Assembly (NCBI RefSeq): GCF_026236535.1
Contig: NZ_JAHTMW010000009.1
Location: 124,001-188,000, forward strand
DNA length: 64,000 nucleotides
Source: Streptomyces sp. SKN60
GTDB taxonomy: Bacteria > Actinomycetota > Actinomycetes > Streptomycetales > Streptomycetaceae
Reading direction: 5' to 3'
The position numbers and the translations under genes were made by a program. Below are positions 23,946-33,439 of the stretch, in pieces. Every line of letters starts with the position of its first letter. Position 1 is the first letter of the stretch. The notes under the pieces are model-generated. The model saw nothing but the letters and a program-made list of their open reading frames with translations. It was not told where the DNA came from and ran no database searches.

Positions 23946-26174
23946 CTAGTTCCCGCCGCGGCCGTGGCCGGGCTTGCCGCTGGTGCCGCCGATCAGGTCC
24001 GGCGGGAGGACGATCCCGCCCGGCAGGGTGGTGCCCGGGTTCGGGCCGCCGCCCGGCTTGTTGTCGTCGCCGGGCTTCGGCTTGTCCTTGTCGCCCGGCT
24101 GCGCACCGCGCGGGATGTTGATCGGGACGAAGGAGGGGGTCTCGCCGGCGTTCAGGGCGCCGGTCATCGCGATCCGCCAGATCGGGCCGGGGAGGCAGCC
24201 ACCGCAGACCTTGTCGTAGTACTGGCCGCCGATGGTGATGTCGTACATCGACTTCTTCTCGCCGATGTCGTCGCCGACCCACACCGCCGTGGACAGGTTC
24301 GGCGTGTAGCCGACGAACCAGGCGTCCTTGCGGTCGTTGGTCGTACCCGTCTTGCCCGCGTTGTCGCGGTCGCTCAGACCGGCCTTGGTGCCGGTGCCGT
24401 CCTCGACGACGCCCTTCAGCATCTGGTTGACCATGTCGGCGGTGCGGTCGCTCATCGCCTTGGAGCACTCGGTCTGCGGGACCTTGAGCTTCTGGCCGGC
24501 CGCCGTCGTGATCGACTCGATGGCGATCGGGGTGCAGTACGTGCCGCGGTTGGCGAAGGTCGCGTAGACCGAGGCCATGTCGAGCGGGGTGCTCTCGACT
24601 GCGCCCAGGGTCGCGGACGGGCTCTGCACGATGGGCTTGCCCAGCTCGCGCTCGTAGCCGACCTTCTTCGCCATCGTCAGCGTCTCGCAGAGGCCGGCCA
24701 TCTGCTCGAGGCGGGCGAAGTACGTGTTGATGGACTTGCCGAGGGCACTGGTCATGTCGTACATGCCCTTTTCCGACTTGAGCTCGTTGCCGACCTTCCA
24801 GTTGGCGTAGCCGGACGGCTTTCCGTCGCAGCGGGTGTAGTCCCGCTCCGAGAGGGTGATCTCCGTCGGGTCGTCGAAGCTCTGCGCGGGGCTGAGGCCC
24901 TTCTCCAGCGCGGCGGCGGCCGTGATCGGCTTGAAGGTCGAACCGACCTGGAAGCCGTAGGTGGTGCCGCCCATCTTCTTGCCGACGGAGAGGTTGAGGG
25001 TCGTCTGGTGCAGCTTCTGGTCGAGGCCGTACGGGCGGGACTGACCCATCGAGAGGATCTTGCCGGTGCCGGGCTGGACCTGGACCACCGCGGCGGCGAC
25101 CGGGTCGTCCTTGTCGACCTTGGCGATGGCGGCCTCGTTCGCCGCCTCCTGGGCGCGCGGCGAGAGGGTGGTCTTGATGGTGAGACCGCCCAGGTTCCAC
25201 AGCTTCTGGCGCTCCTCGACCGTCTTGCCGAAGACCGGGTCGCTGAGGATCGTCTTGCGGACGTAGTCGCAGAAGAAGCCGGAGCCGTCGACGGCGGTGA
25301 TGCAGCCGTTCTTCGGCGACTTCACCTTCAGCTTGATCGGCGTGGCCTTCGCCTTGTCGGCCTCCGCCTGGCTGATGTCCTTGACGTCGGCCATGCGCTG
25401 GAGGACGGTGTTGCGCCGCTTGGTCGCCTCCTGGAGGTCGTTGACCGGGTCGTAGCGGCTCGGCGACTGCACCAGGCCGGCCATCATGGCGGACTCGGCG
25501 AGGGTCAGGTCGGCGGCGTGCTTGGAGAAGTAGCGCTGCGAGGCGGCCTCGATGCCGTACGCCTGCTGCCCGAAGAACGTGATGTTGAGGTAGTTCTCCA
25601 GGATCTTCTTCTTGCCGAGCTCCTCCTCGACCTGGATCGCGAACTTCAGCTCGCGCACCTTGCGGCCCATCGTCTGCTGGGTGGCCTGGGCGACCTTCTC
25701 GGGGTCGTCACCGGCCTCCTCGACGAAGACGTTCTTCACGTACTGCTGGGTGAGCGTGGACGCGCCCTGCGCGACCCCGCCCGACTGCGCGTTGCGGTTG
25801 ATGGCGCGCAGCACGCCCTTGAGGTCGATCGCGCCGTGCTCGTAGAACCGCGAGTCCTCGATGGCGACGATCGCCTTCTGCATGTACGGCGAGATCTTGT
25901 CGATCGGCACGACCTGCCGGTCGCGCGAGTACACGGTGGCGATGTGGCCGCCCTCTGAGTCGAGGATCGTGGTGCGCTGACTCAGTGGCGGCGTCTTCAG
26001 GTTGGACGGGATTTCGTCGAACCCTTCGACCGTGCCCTTGGCCGCCAGCCCCAGTGCTCCGGCCGCGGGCAGGGCGATGCCTGCCAGCACGGCTCCGGAG
26101 AGCACACTGACCCCGAGGAACTTGGCGGCCTGCTGGGTCCCGGTCAGACCTCCGCCCGAGCGCTTCTTTGCCAT
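23946..26174 (-). CDS. class A penicillin-binding protein
   Basis: A 742-aa bifunctional peptidoglycan synthase. A short cytoplasmic tail and one membrane anchor (about residues 18-45) precede the GT51 glycosyltransferase domain (about 70-250, EDSRFYEHGAID, GASTLTQQYVKN). The transpeptidase domain (about 340-640) has the serine motif GSTFKP, SxN as KSINTY and KTGTT. The C-terminal tail (about 690-742) is a Pro/Gly/Lys-rich extracellular extension without PASTA repeats. All catalytic motifs are intact. It is transcribed alone, divergent from wblA. Confidence 0.95.
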   Translation of the reverse strand: MAKKRSGGGLTGTQQAAKFLGVSVLSGAVLAGIALPAAGALGLAAKGTVEGFDEIPSNLKTPPLSQRTTILDSEGGHIATVYSRDRQVVPIDKISPYMQKAIVAIEDSRFYEHGAIDLKGVLRAINRNAQSGGVAQGASTLTQQYVKNVFVEEAGDDPEKVAQATQQTMGRKVRELKFAIQVEEELGKKKILENYLNITFFGQQAYGIEAASQRYFSKHAADLTLAESAMMAGLVQSPSRYDPVNDLQEATKRRNTVLQRMADVKDISQAEADKAKATPIKLKVKSPKNGCITAVDGSGFFCDYVRKTILSDPVFGKTVEERQKLWNLGGLTIKTTLSPRAQEAANEAAIAKVDKDDPVAAAVVQVQPGTGKILSMGQSRPYGLDQKLHQTTLNLSVGKKMGGTTYGFQVGSTFKPITAAAALEKGLSPAQSFDDPTEITLSERDYTRCDGKPSGYANWKVGNELKSEKGMYDMTSALGKSINTYFARLEQMAGLCETLTMAKKVGYERELGKPIVQSPSATLGAVESTPLDMASVYATFANRGTYCTPIAIESITTAAGQKLKVPQTECSKAMSDRTADMVNQMLKGVVEDGTGTKAGLSDRDNAGKTGTTNDRKDAWFVGYTPNLSTAVWVGDDIGEKKSMYDITIGGQYYDKVCGGCLPGPIWRIAMTGALNAGETPSFVPINIPRGAQPGDKDKPKPGDDNKPGGGPNPGTTLPGGIVLPPDLIGGTSGKPGHGRGGN

Positions 26175-26579
26175 GGGGGCAGCCTACGTTCTCATTCGCC
26201 GGACACACGTATATGCCTTGGCCTAAGCTGCTCACAACTGTCACAGCAGTGCGGTCCCGCATCAAGACCCGTGCATGCCCCGTGCACGCCCCGTGCGAGA
26301 TCCGCGCAAGACCAGTGCGTGGCATCGGCAGGAATTCCCGCGTCCCCGAAGCGCGGTGACTTCATGCCTGAATCCGGCTCATGTCCGGTATGGCTATTAT
26401 GTCCTGGCGTCACTCCCCTGGGTGATCTGCCGGGCACGCATAGTCCGTTCGGGCCATTCAAGATTGGGCCCGAAGGGGGTGTTGCGCTGTCCCCACCTTC
26501 CGTAACGTCCCAACTGGCAGCGGTGAATATGCCGCTACCGCCGTGGGGGAGCCTCGATTCGGGAGAGGACGGCGCCGGT
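26175..26579. promoter_or_regulatory. divergent control region, pbp/wblA
   Basis: About 400 bp with no convincing gene. It holds a -10-like TATTAT (26394-26399) on the + strand, a short CTGCT...AGCAG inverted repeat near 26229-26250, and three CCCCGTGC repeats around 26276-26302. The long leader before wblA is consistent with several regulator sites, none identified by sequence here. Confidence 0.5.
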
Positions 26580-26924
26580 ATGGGCTGGGTAGCTGACTGG
26601 AGTGCGCAGGCGGCCTGCCGCACTACCGATCCGGATGAACTTTTCGTGCAGGGCGCGGCGCAGAACAGGGCGAAGGCGGTGTGCACCGGATGTCCGGTGC
26701 GGACCGAGTGCCTCGCCGACGCCCTCGACAACCGCGTGGAATTCGGCGTGTGGGGCGGCATGACGGAGCGCGAACGGCGCGCCCTGCTGCGCCGCCGGCC
26801 GACCGTCACCTCGTGGCGCCGGCTCCTGGAGACCGCGCGCACCGAGTACGAGCGGGGAGCGGGCCTGCTGCCCGTGGCGATGGACGACGACGCGACGTAC
26901 GAGACGTACGCGGCGGTGGGCTAG
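26580..26924 (+). CDS. wblA: WhiB-like regulator WblA
   Basis: A 114-aa iron-sulfur transcription regulator. The four cluster cysteines lie in AACRT and AVCTGCPVRTEC, followed by the WhiB turn GVWGGM and a basic C-terminal segment that contacts DNA or sigma factor. The sequence DPDELFVQGAAQNRAKAVC matches streptomycete WblA, which controls the aerial hypha to spore transition and represses antibiotic production. ATG 26580 has GAGAGGA about 11 nt upstream; the in-frame ATG at 26529 and earlier starts are alternatives. Confidence 0.92.
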   Translation: MGWVADWSAQAACRTTDPDELFVQGAAQNRAKAVCTGCPVRTECLADALDNRVEFGVWGGMTERERRALLRRRPTVTSWRRLLETARTEYERGAGLLPVAMDDDATYETYAAVG

Positions 26925-27091
26925 GCGGCTGGGCCGCCTGGGCCGCCTGGTTGACGGGCACTGGCCTTTCGCAGGCCCGCCGAGTGGCTTCGCAGGCCTG
27001 GGCCCGAGGGTCTGGAGAGCCTGCCGCCCGGTGCCGCACCGGCGGTGCGATCGGGCGACCGGGTCGGCCGTGGTGCCGGTCGGCGTGCCCG

Positions 27092-28579
27092 TCAGGGCAT
27101 ACGGCCGACCGCCAGGCGCTCACCGATGGCCCGCAGCCCGTCGAGGTCGTGCACATCGCCGGGCAGGGCGGCCACTTCGGCAACCGCCACCTCGGGGTGG
27201 AGCGCGGTGAAGCGGTCGCGCGTGCGTTGCTCGCGTGCGAGCACCTGCATCCGCTCGGCATGGAGACGGAGCAGTCCTGCGGTCAGTTGCTGAACATCCG
27301 GGTCCGCTCCGGCTGTGGGGGCAGCCTCGGACTCGGAACCTGTGGAACCTGCGGTGCGGGTGGTGCCGGTGGTGCCCGTGGTGCTGGTGGTGACAGCGGC
27401 GGCGGTGGCGAGGTGTTCGGCAAGCTCTGCGGTGGGGTGCGCAGCGGGATCTGACGGCTCGGGAGACTCGGAAGACTCGGGAGAGGTGGCCCGGGAGCCA
27501 CGCCCACTAGGTTTCCCGGCGCCCTGATCCACAATGCGCCCCTCGTCAAGATTTTCTGCGGCGGCCCGCGCCCGCTCGGCCGACAGCCGGGCGGCGCCGC
27601 TGCCATGGACCCGGTTGAGGACGATCCCCGCGAGCGGCATCTCCTCCGCGGCCAGCCGCTCCACGAAGTACGCCGCCTCGCGCAGCGCGTCCCGCTCCGG
27701 GGTGGCGACCACGAGGAAGGCCGTGCCCGGAGCCTGGAGCAGTCGGTACGTGGCGTCCGCGCGGGTCCGGAAACCGCCGAACATCGTGTCCATCGCCGCC
27801 ACGAAGGTCTGCACGTCCTTCAGGAACTGACCCCCGAGCAGCTTCCCCAGCGTCCCCGTCATCATCGACATGCCGACGTTGAGGAACTTCATCCCCGCCC
27901 GGCCGCCCACCTTCGCCGGCGCCATCAGCAGCTTGATGAACGTGCCGTCGAGGAAGGAACCGAGCCGCTTCGGCGCGTCCAGGAAGTCGAGCGCCGACCG
28001 CGACGGCGGCGTGTCGACCACGATCAGGTCCCACTCGTCCTTGGCCCGGAGCTGGCCCAGCTTCTCCATCGCCATGTACTCCTGCGTACCGGCGAAACCG
28101 GCCGACAGGGACTGGTAGAAGGGGTTCTCCAGGATCGCCCGGGCCCGGTCGGCGTCCGCGTGCGCCTCGACGATCTCGTCGAAGGTCCGCTTCATGTCGA
28201 GCATCATGGCGTGCAGTTCGCCGCCGTCGCAGCCCTTGATGCCGTCCACCTTGCGCGGCACGTTGTCCAGCGAGTCGATGCCCATCGACTGGGCCAGCCG
28301 CCGCGCCGGGTCGATGGTGAGCACCACGACCCGCCGGCCGCGCTCCGCCGCCCGCACGCCCAGCGCCGCCGCCGTCGTCGTCTTGCCGACCCCGCCCGCG
28401 CCGCAGCACACGATGATGCGCGTCGCCGGATCGTCGATCAGCGGATCCAGGTCCAGGACGGACACGCTGTCCAGACCGGCCGCAACCGCCGGAACCGCCG
28501 GAGCCCCGTCTGCCCCGTCTGCCCCGGCGGTACCCTGCGTGCCCTGCCTGCTCTGCCCGCTCTGCGTGGCCTGCGTCAC
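27092..28579 (-). CDS. ArsA/Get3-like ATPase, second copy
   Basis: A 495-aa P-loop ATPase with GAGGVGKTTT (about residues 60-69), switch motif VVDTPPSRSALDFL and a long C-terminal region. A Ser/Thr/Gly-rich low-complexity insert (about 345-420) precedes a C-terminal helical segment. It forms a pair with the upstream ArsA-like gene (ATGA overlap), like the paired ATPases beside wblA in other Streptomyces. Despite the name, these chromosomal pairs are not arsenite pumps, and there is no arsB/acr3 here. The role is unknown; Get3-like protein targeting or complex assembly are possibilities. Confidence 0.88.
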   Translation of the reverse strand: MTQATQSGQSRQGTQGTAGADGADGAPAVPAVAAGLDSVSVLDLDPLIDDPATRIIVCCGAGGVGKTTTAAALGVRAAERGRRVVVLTIDPARRLAQSMGIDSLDNVPRKVDGIKGCDGGELHAMMLDMKRTFDEIVEAHADADRARAILENPFYQSLSAGFAGTQEYMAMEKLGQLRAKDEWDLIVVDTPPSRSALDFLDAPKRLGSFLDGTFIKLLMAPAKVGGRAGMKFLNVGMSMMTGTLGKLLGGQFLKDVQTFVAAMDTMFGGFRTRADATYRLLQAPGTAFLVVATPERDALREAAYFVERLAAEEMPLAGIVLNRVHGSGAARLSAERARAAAENLDEGRIVDQGAGKPSGRGSRATSPESSESPEPSDPAAHPTAELAEHLATAAAVTTSTTGTTGTTRTAGSTGSESEAAPTAGADPDVQQLTAGLLRLHAERMQVLAREQRTRDRFTALHPEVAVAEVAALPGDVHDLDGLRAIGERLAVGRMP

Positions 28580-29538
28580 GCGCCCACCCCTTGTCTGCGC
28601 AGCTCCTTCGCCAGCCGGTACAGGCCGGCGATGTCCGCCCCGTCCCCCAGGAAGGGCAGTTCGTACGACGGGACGCCGATGCCGTCCAGGGTCTCCCGCT
28701 GCGCCCGCTCCAGCTCCACCCGCTGGGCGTGCTCGGCGGCCTGCTCCAGGAGCGGCTCGACCAGCCTGGTGCCGCCCTTGACGCCGACGGACGCCAGCGT
28801 GCCGGCGATGGCGTCGCGGTGGGCGCCGGAGGCGGCCCGTACCGCCGCCTCGTCGAGGACGTGCGGGCGGACCATGTTCACCACCACGCGGCCCACCGGC
28901 AGTTCGGCGGCGCGCAGCTCCGCGATGCCGTCGGCGGTCTCCTGGACCGGCATCTCCTCCAGGAGGGTCACCAGGTGCACCGCGGTGTCCGGGGACTTCA
29001 GGAAGCGCATGATCGCCTGGGCCTGATTGTGTATCGGGCCGATCCTCGCCAGGCCCGCCACCTCGTCGTTGACATTGAGGAAGCGGGTGATGCGGCCGGT
29101 CGGCGGCGCGTCCATCACCACGTAGTCGTACGTGAAGCCGCCGGCCTTCTCGCGGCGGCGGACCGCCTCGCAGGCCTTCCCGGTGAGCAGCACGTCCCGC
29201 ACGCCCGGCGCTATCGTCGTCGCGAAGTCGATCGCCCCGAGCTTCTTCAGCGCCCGGCCCGCGCTGCCCAGTTTGTAGAACATCTGGAGGTAGTCGAGGA
29301 GGGCCCGCTCGGCGTCGATGGCCAGCGCGAACACCTCGCCGCCGCCCGGCGCGACGGCGATCTTGCGCTCCTCGTACGGCAACGCCTCCGTCTCGAAGAG
29401 TTGCGCGATGCCCTGTCTGCCCTCCACCTCGACCAGGAGGGTCCGCTTGCCCTCCGTGGCGAGGGCGAGCGCGAGTGCCGCGGCCACCGTCGTCTTACCG
29501 GTACCGCCCTTGCCGCTGACGACCTGGAGCCTGCTCAC
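28576..29538 (-). CDS. ArsA/Get3-like ATPase, first copy
   Basis: A 320-aa P-loop ATPase starting MSRLQVVSGKGGTGKTT, the deviant Walker A with the signature lysine. Switch motifs are YVVMDAPPTGRITRFL and VVVNMVRP. It is shorter than its partner and lacks the insert. The GTG at 29538 is chosen because it puts the P-loop at the usual distance from the start. It overlaps the next gene by ATGA, so the two products are made in equal amounts and may form a heterodimer (inference). Confidence 0.88.
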   Translation of the reverse strand: MSRLQVVSGKGGTGKTTVAAALALALATEGKRTLLVEVEGRQGIAQLFETEALPYEERKIAVAPGGGEVFALAIDAERALLDYLQMFYKLGSAGRALKKLGAIDFATTIAPGVRDVLLTGKACEAVRRREKAGGFTYDYVVMDAPPTGRITRFLNVNDEVAGLARIGPIHNQAQAIMRFLKSPDTAVHLVTLLEEMPVQETADGIAELRAAELPVGRVVVNMVRPHVLDEAAVRAASGAHRDAIAGTLASVGVKGGTRLVEPLLEQAAEHAQRVELERAQRETLDGIGVPSYELPFLGDGADIAGLYRLAKELRRQGVGA

Positions 29539-29682
29539 GTCTTCGAGCCTAACCACTGGCGGCCCGCCCCAATCAGAGGGTCGCCCCGGACGCGCCCCCC
29601 GAACACGCCCCCCCGATCACCTAGGGGTCACCCCGGGGGCCGGCTCGGCGGCCCGCCCCCGCGCAGCGGCTACAGTCGGCTC

Positions 29683-29844
29683 ATGACCAAGTGGGAGTAC
29701 GCGACTGTGCCGCTGCTGGTGCACGCGACGAAGCAGATTCTTGACACCTGGGGCGAGGACGGCTGGGAGCTCGTCCAGGTCGTGCCCGGCCCGAACAACC
29801 CCGAGCAGCTCGTGGCCTACCTGAAGCGGGAGAAGACCTCGTGA
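29683..29844 (+). CDS. DUF4177-like small protein
   Basis: A 53-aa protein, MTKWEYATVPL then GEDGWELVQVV, matching small DUF4177-type proteins with a beta-beta-alpha-beta pattern. Function unknown. A -10-like TACAGT (29671-29676) ends 6 nt before the ATG, so the mRNA is probably leaderless. It overlaps the RidA gene by GTGA. Confidence 0.85.
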   Translation: MTKWEYATVPLLVHATKQILDTWGEDGWELVQVVPGPNNPEQLVAYLKREKTS

Positions 29845-30317
29845 GCGGGGCCGGAGCCGTCGAGGCGAAGATCGCCGAGCTGGGCCTGACGCTGCCCGAG
29901 GTCGTCCCGCCGATCGCGGCCTACCAGCCGGCCGTGCAGTCCGGCGTGTACGTCTACACCTCGGGCCAGCTCCCGATGGTGGCCGGCAAGCTCCCGGTGA
30001 CCGGCAAGGTCGGCGCCGAGGTCACGGCCGAGGAGGCCAAGGAGCTCGCCGCCACCTGCGCGCTCAACGCGCTCGCGGCCGTGAAGTCGGTCGCCGGTGA
30101 CCTGGACCGGATCAAGCGGGTCGTGAAGGTGGTCGGCTTCGTCGCCTCCGCCCCCGACTTCACCGGCCAGCCCGGCGTCATCAACGGCGCCAGCGAGCTG
30201 CTCGGCGCCGTCCTCGGCGACAAGGGCGTGCACGCCCGCAGCGCCGTCGGCGTCACGGTCCTCCCGCTGGACGCCCCCGTCGAGGTCGAGGTCCAGGTGG
30301 AGCTCGAGTCGGCCTGA
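29841..30317 (+). CDS. RidA family protein
   Basis: A 158-aa member of the Rid/YjgF/UK114 family, which hydrolyses reactive enamine and imine intermediates from PLP enzymes. It has YVYTSGQLPMV near the N-terminus and VTVLPLDAPVEVEV at the end. The strictly conserved arginine of canonical RidA is not obvious in the 'HARSAVGV' segment, where an Arg is present but the context differs, so it may belong to another Rid subgroup. It is translationally coupled to the preceding 53-aa protein. Confidence 0.87.
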   Translation: MSGAGAVEAKIAELGLTLPEVVPPIAAYQPAVQSGVYVYTSGQLPMVAGKLPVTGKVGAEVTAEEAKELAATCALNALAAVKSVAGDLDRIKRVVKVVGFVASAPDFTGQPGVINGASELLGAVLGDKGVHARSAVGVTVLPLDAPVEVEVQVELESA

Positions 30318-30419
30318 GGCCCGTACACAGGCTGCCGACGCGCCGCCCGGAGCCGGTTCCCTCCCACCCGGAGGGGATCGGCTCTCGTGCATTCCGATGC
30401 TTGCGCATAGCATCCGGCC

Positions 30420-31421
30420 ATGCCGAATGGTCAGACGAACGGTCAGTCGAGTGGGCAGCCCGGTGGGCAGCCGAGCGGTCAGTCGAGCGGTCAGACGAAC
30501 GGGCAGTGGTACCCGGCGGAGTGGCCCGACCGCATCCGTGCCCTCGCCGCCGGTGAGCTGGTCCCCGCGACGCCCCGGCGGGCCGCCACCGTGCTGCTCC
30601 TGAAGGACGGCGCCGACGGCCCGCTGGTCCACATGCTGCGCCGGCGCGCCTCCATGGCCTTCGCGGGCGGCGCGTACGCCTACCCCGGCGGCGGCGTCGA
30701 CCCGCGCGACGAGCACCCGGTGCGCTGGGCCGGCCCCGCCCGCGAGGAGTGGGCGGCCCGCCTCGGCCTCCCGGACGCCGCGCAGGCGCAGGCCGTGGTC
30801 TGCGCCGCCGTGCGCGAGACGTACGAGGAGGCGGGCGTCCTGCTCGCCGGGGAGACCCCGGACACGGTCGTCGGCGACACGACCGGCGAGGACTGGGAGA
30901 AGGACCGGGCGGCGCTGGTCGCCCGCGAGCTGTCCTTCGCGGACTTCCTCGACCGGCGCGGGCTGGTGCTGCGCTCGGACCTGCTCGGCGCCTGGGCGCG
31001 CTGGATCACCCCCGAGTTCGAGCCGCGGCGCTACGACACCTGGTTCTTCGTCGCCGCCCTCCCGGCCGGCCAGCGCACCCGGAACGCCTCCACCGAGGCC
31101 GACCGGACCGTGTGGATCCGCCCGGCCGACGCCGCCGCCGGTTACGACCGGGGCGAGCTCACGATGATGCCGCCGACCATCTCGACCCTCCGCGCCCTCG
31201 AACCGTACGGGAGCGCCGCCGGCGCCCTGGCCGCGGCGGCCGACCAGGACATGACCCCGGTTCTCGCGCAGGCCCGCCTGGAGGGCGATGAGGTGATCCT
31301 GAGCTGGCCGGGGCACGATGAATTCACGAAGCACATCCCCACCGCCGGGGGCGGCGCCACTGACGGGACCGCCGACCGGCCCGCCGGGCGGCCCACCGGG
31401 CGGGAAGGAGGCTCGATATGA
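30420..31421 (+). CDS. NUDIX hydrolase
   Basis: A 333-aa protein. The first 29 residues are Gly-Gln-Ser/Thr repeats encoded by short DNA repeats (about 30428-30510). The NUDIX domain follows, with the box seen as AAVRETYEEAGVLL and AYPGGGVDPRD upstream, resembling NUDT19-type CoA or acyl-CoA diphosphatases. The C-terminal half contains a long insertion between the NUDIX box and the WFFVAALP strand. It overlaps the MBL gene by ATGA; this NUDIX-MBL pair is conserved in actinobacteria and suggests linked hydrolase steps. Confidence 0.85.
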   Translation: MPNGQTNGQSSGQPGGQPSGQSSGQTNGQWYPAEWPDRIRALAAGELVPATPRRAATVLLLKDGADGPLVHMLRRRASMAFAGGAYAYPGGGVDPRDEHPVRWAGPAREEWAARLGLPDAAQAQAVVCAAVRETYEEAGVLLAGETPDTVVGDTTGEDWEKDRAALVARELSFADFLDRRGLVLRSDLLGAWARWITPEFEPRRYDTWFFVAALPAGQRTRNASTEADRTVWIRPADAAAGYDRGELTMMPPTISTLRALEPYGSAAGALAAAADQDMTPVLAQARLEGDEVILSWPGHDEFTKHIPTAGGGATDGTADRPAGRPTGREGGSI

Positions 31422-32248
31422 GCCACGCCCACACCCTCCCCGGGCAGCCGCGCGGCGCCGTCGTCTCCGGGCCCGCGACCGCCCGCGCCGTCAACGTCCT
31501 CGCGCCGAACCCGTCCGCGATGACCCTGGACGGCACCAACACCTGGATCGTCGCCGAGCCGGACTCCGACCTCGCCGTCGTCATCGATCCCGGGCCGCTC
31601 GACGAGGGGCACCTGCGCCACGTCGTCGCCACCGCCGAGAAGCTCGGCAAGCGGATCGGCCTCACCCTGCTCACCCACGGGCACCCCGACCACGCCGAGG
31701 GCGCGGCGCGCTTCGCCGAGCTGACCCGCACCACGGTGCGGGCGCTCGACCCGGCGCTCCGGCTCGGCGACGAGGGTCTCGGGGAGGGCGACGTGATCAC
31801 CACGGGCGGGCTCGAACTCCGCGTCTTGGCCACCCCCGGCCACACCTCCGACTCGCTCTCCTTCCACCTCCCGGCCGACCGGGCCGTGCTGACCGGTGAC
31901 ACGATCCTGGGCCGGGGCACGACGATCGTGGCCCACCCGGACGGGCGGCTCGGCGAGTACCTGGACTCCCTGCGGCGGCTGCGCTCGCTCACCGTCGACG
32001 ACGGGGTGCACACGGTCCTGCCCGGGCACGGGCCGGTCCTGGAGGACGCGCAGGGGGCCGTGGAGTTCTACCTCGCCCACCGCGCGAACCGGCTCGCCCA
32101 GGTCGAGGCGGCCGTCGAGAGCGGCCTGCGGACCGCCCCGGAGGTCGTGGCCCACGTCTACGCGGACGTCGACCGCTCCCTGTGGCCGGCCGCCGAGCTC
32201 TCCGTGCGGGCGCAGCTGGACTATCTGCGGGAGCGCGGCCTGAGCTGA
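31418..32248 (+). CDS. MBL-fold metallo-hydrolase (LACTB2-like)
   Basis: A 276-aa metallo-beta-lactamase-fold enzyme. Metal ligands are in LTHGHPDHAEG (HxHxDH), TPGHTSDS, TGDTILG and PGHGP. The C-terminal helical region (about 205-275) resembles LACTB2-type hydrolases, which can have endoribonuclease activity. The substrate here is unknown. It is coupled to the NUDIX gene. Confidence 0.88.
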   Translation: MSHAHTLPGQPRGAVVSGPATARAVNVLAPNPSAMTLDGTNTWIVAEPDSDLAVVIDPGPLDEGHLRHVVATAEKLGKRIGLTLLTHGHPDHAEGAARFAELTRTTVRALDPALRLGDEGLGEGDVITTGGLELRVLATPGHTSDSLSFHLPADRAVLTGDTILGRGTTIVAHPDGRLGEYLDSLRRLRSLTVDDGVHTVLPGHGPVLEDAQGAVEFYLAHRANRLAQVEAAVESGLRTAPEVVAHVYADVDRSLWPAAELSVRAQLDYLRERGLS

Positions 32249-32414
32249 GGCGCGGGGCGGGGACGCACCGGGCGGCCGGTCCGCATGCCCTCGCCATCCG
32301 GCCCCGGCCCCCACCCCGGTCCCTTGGCCCTTGGCCCCGGCCCCGGAACCTTTGGGCTCCCCCGAGTGTCTTACGCTCCGCTTATATCTGGCCGTAGCTC
32401 TCGGGGGGAAGCCC

Positions 32415-33299
32415 GTGTTCGTCATAGCCATCCTGCTGGTCATCACGGCGGTGGTGCTCTACATCGTCGGCCGCGTGAACGACACCCGCGGCCTGAAGCT
32501 CGGCGCCGTCGGCGCCCTGCTCGCCGGCCTGTTCTCGCTGATCGCGAGCATGACGTACGTGATCAGCGCGTACGAGGTCGGCGTCCCGGTCGCGTTCGGC
32601 AAGGTCGGTACGCCGATGACCTCCGGCATGCACATGAAGTCGCCGTTCACCAACGTCACGACCTTCTCCACCCGCCCCGTCGACCTCAACCTCTCCGACA
32701 AGGACGTGGTCGAGGTCCGCTCCTCGCAGGGCGGCGTGATGTACGCCGAGGTCACCGTGAAGTGGGCGGTCCACCCGTCCAAGGCGGTCGAGCTCTACAA
32801 GCTGGCCGGCAGCGAGGACGCCATCCAGCAGCGCCTGGTCTACCCGGACAGCCGCGAGATCGTCCGCAACGTCTTCGCCCGCTACTCGAGCGAGCAGGGC
32901 TACGCCTCCGACCGCGAGAAGATCAACGCGGAGATCGCCCGCCTCATCAAGGAGCGGCTCGCCCCGCGCGGCATCGACGTCACCACCGTGAACCTGCGCA
33001 ACGTGAAGCCCTCGCAGGCCCTGCAGGACCAGATCGACCGCAAGATCCAGCAGCAGCAGGCCACCGAGCGGGCCCTGGAGGCCTCCCGTACGGCCAAGGC
33101 GGAGGCCGACCGGCGCCGTATCGAGGCGGAGGGCATCGCCCGCGCCAACAAGATCCTCAACGACTCGCTGACCGACAAGGTCCTCACGAACCAGTGCATC
33201 GAGGCCTACAAGGAGGCCGCGGCGAAGAACCCGGTCTACGCGGTGCCCTGCGGCAGCGGCGGTTCGAACCCGCTGATCGTGGACGGCACGAAGCGCTGA
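32415..33299 (+). CDS. SPFH/Band 7 (prohibitin-like) membrane protein
   Basis: A 294-aa protein with two N-terminal transmembrane segments (about residues 3-20 and 32-55), an SPFH domain (about 60-215) and a coiled-coil (about 215-260, rich in Glu, Ala, Arg). SPFH proteins scaffold membrane microdomains and protease complexes. The GTG start has GGGGGGAA (32403-32410) upstream. It ends before a strong hairpin. It stands alone with no NfeD partner next to it. Confidence 0.88.
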   Translation: MFVIAILLVITAVVLYIVGRVNDTRGLKLGAVGALLAGLFSLIASMTYVISAYEVGVPVAFGKVGTPMTSGMHMKSPFTNVTTFSTRPVDLNLSDKDVVEVRSSQGGVMYAEVTVKWAVHPSKAVELYKLAGSEDAIQQRLVYPDSREIVRNVFARYSSEQGYASDREKINAEIARLIKERLAPRGIDVTTVNLRNVKPSQALQDQIDRKIQQQQATERALEASRTAKAEADRRRIEAEGIARANKILNDSLTDKVLTNQCIEAYKEAAAKNPVYAVPCGSGGSNPLIVDGTKR

Positions 33300-33382
33300 T
33301 CACTGCTCACGAGTAGATAGCGCCGGTATCCACGAGATATCCGCGAGACGAGGAACGAGACGAGGCACGAGACGAGACATGA

Positions 33383-33419
33383 GAAGGAGGCCGCCCGGTT
33401 CGACCGGGCGGCCCCCTTC
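33383..33419. terminator. bidirectional terminator
   Basis: A 17-bp stem with one mismatch (33383-33399 and 33403-33419) and a TCG loop, between the convergent SPFH and crp genes. Confidence 0.85.
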
Positions 33420-33439
33420 TCGTACGCACGGGGTGGTGC

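Noticed and set aside
27546-29026. Long antisense and alternate frames over the ArsA-like genes
   Set aside because: Compositional shadows; the P-loop-encoding frames explain the region.
27092-29538. Paired ArsA-like ATPases as part of the arsenic resistance system
   Set aside because: They lie 6 kb outside the island in conserved core synteny next to wblA, have no arsB/acr3 or arsR partner, and resemble Get3-like pairs; the name alone is misleading.
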